DNA of 32,533 nucleotides from SIG78 sp045587205 (GTDB lineage Bacteria > Verrucomicrobiota > Lentisphaeria > Victivallales > Victivallaceae). Under the pieces are notes generated by a model. It was given only the letters and a program-made list of their open reading frames with translations, had not been told where the DNA came from and ran no database searches. Position 1 is the first letter of the stretch. Every line of letters begins with the position of its first letter. The translations under genes were made by a program, and so were the position numbers. This document shows, piece by piece, positions 32,473-32,533 of the stretch. The stretch spans positions 1-32,533 of the forward strand of contig JAZNBV010000010.1 of assembly GCA_045587205.1 (NCBI GenBank), written 5' to 3'.

Positions 32473-32533
32473 GCTTGAACAGATTTTCCGCAGTGTAATA
32501 AAAGAGGGATGTTGCAAAACTGTTTTGTGGGGA

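Noticed and set aside
32513..32529. Hairpin CAAAACTGTTTTG near the right edge
   Set aside because: The arms leave a loop of one base, so it cannot fold well; it is cut off by the window end and follows no clear T-tract.
1..32533. CRISPR arrays, tRNA or rRNA genes, insertion sequences
   Set aside because: I saw no regularly spaced repeats, tRNA cloverleaf-like segments, transposase genes or terminal repeats flanking any gene block.

Overview
The window looks like part of the chromosome of an anaerobic Lentisphaerota (Victivallales-like) bacterium. The assignment is an inference. It rests on a prepilin-type protein with an FTLIELLVVIAIIAILA head, a secreted DUF4838-type protein, an SGNH/DUF4886-type esterase, several carbohydrate-active proteins, an SSS symporter, and oxygen-sensitive Fe-S and radical-SAM enzymes. 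No phylogenetic marker such as rRNA is present.

Region 1 (1-13160, all + strand) is one long, tightly packed gene train. It begins with the end of a TM1266-type iron-only-hydrogenase-system regulator and a HydE radical-SAM protein. Two complete, divergent sets of nitrogenase-like genes follow (Fe protein H1, component-1 D1 and K1; then H2, D2, K2). After these come hypF, hypC, hypD, hypE and a DNA methyltransferase. From hydE to hypF every junction overlaps by 1 to 13 bases, so the nitrogenase-like genes are physically, and probably translationally, coupled to genes for building Fe-CN/CO centres. No hydrogenase subunit, hypA, hypB, nifB, nifE or nifN lies in the window. Both D proteins appear to lack the FeMo-cofactor Cys and His ligands. 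This region is the best candidate for an undescribed system: a dual nitrogenase-like reductase tied to organometallic iron cofactor maturation.

Region 2 (13172-20665) holds a metal-dependent amidohydrolase (-), a lone HlyD-like adaptor with its own terminator, and a three-gene (+) carbohydrate operon: a cytoplasmic TIM-barrel-like glycosidase, a secreted SGNH/DUF4886 hydrolase and a secreted DUF4838 protein. The operon has a promoter preceded by two direct repeats 20 bp apart and ends in a strong bidirectional terminator.

Region 3 (20676-24116) has an MFS permease (-), an AraC regulator (-) and a divergent Gfo/Idh/MocA oxidoreductase (+), probably a sugar uptake and oxidation unit. Region 4 (24138-26189) has a pseudopilin-like H-X9-DG protein and a GntR-type regulator (both -), each with a near-consensus sigma70 promoter. 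Region 5 (26298-32533) is mixed: a Blc-type lipocalin lipoprotein (-), a YbhE-type lactonase (+), a TsaC/YrdC-Sua5 protein and an SSS symporter (both -), aspartate-semialdehyde dehydrogenase (+) and a beta-propeller glycosidase-like protein (+).

No stretch over 300 bases lacks a gene. I saw no tRNA, rRNA, CRISPR array, insertion sequence or attachment site.
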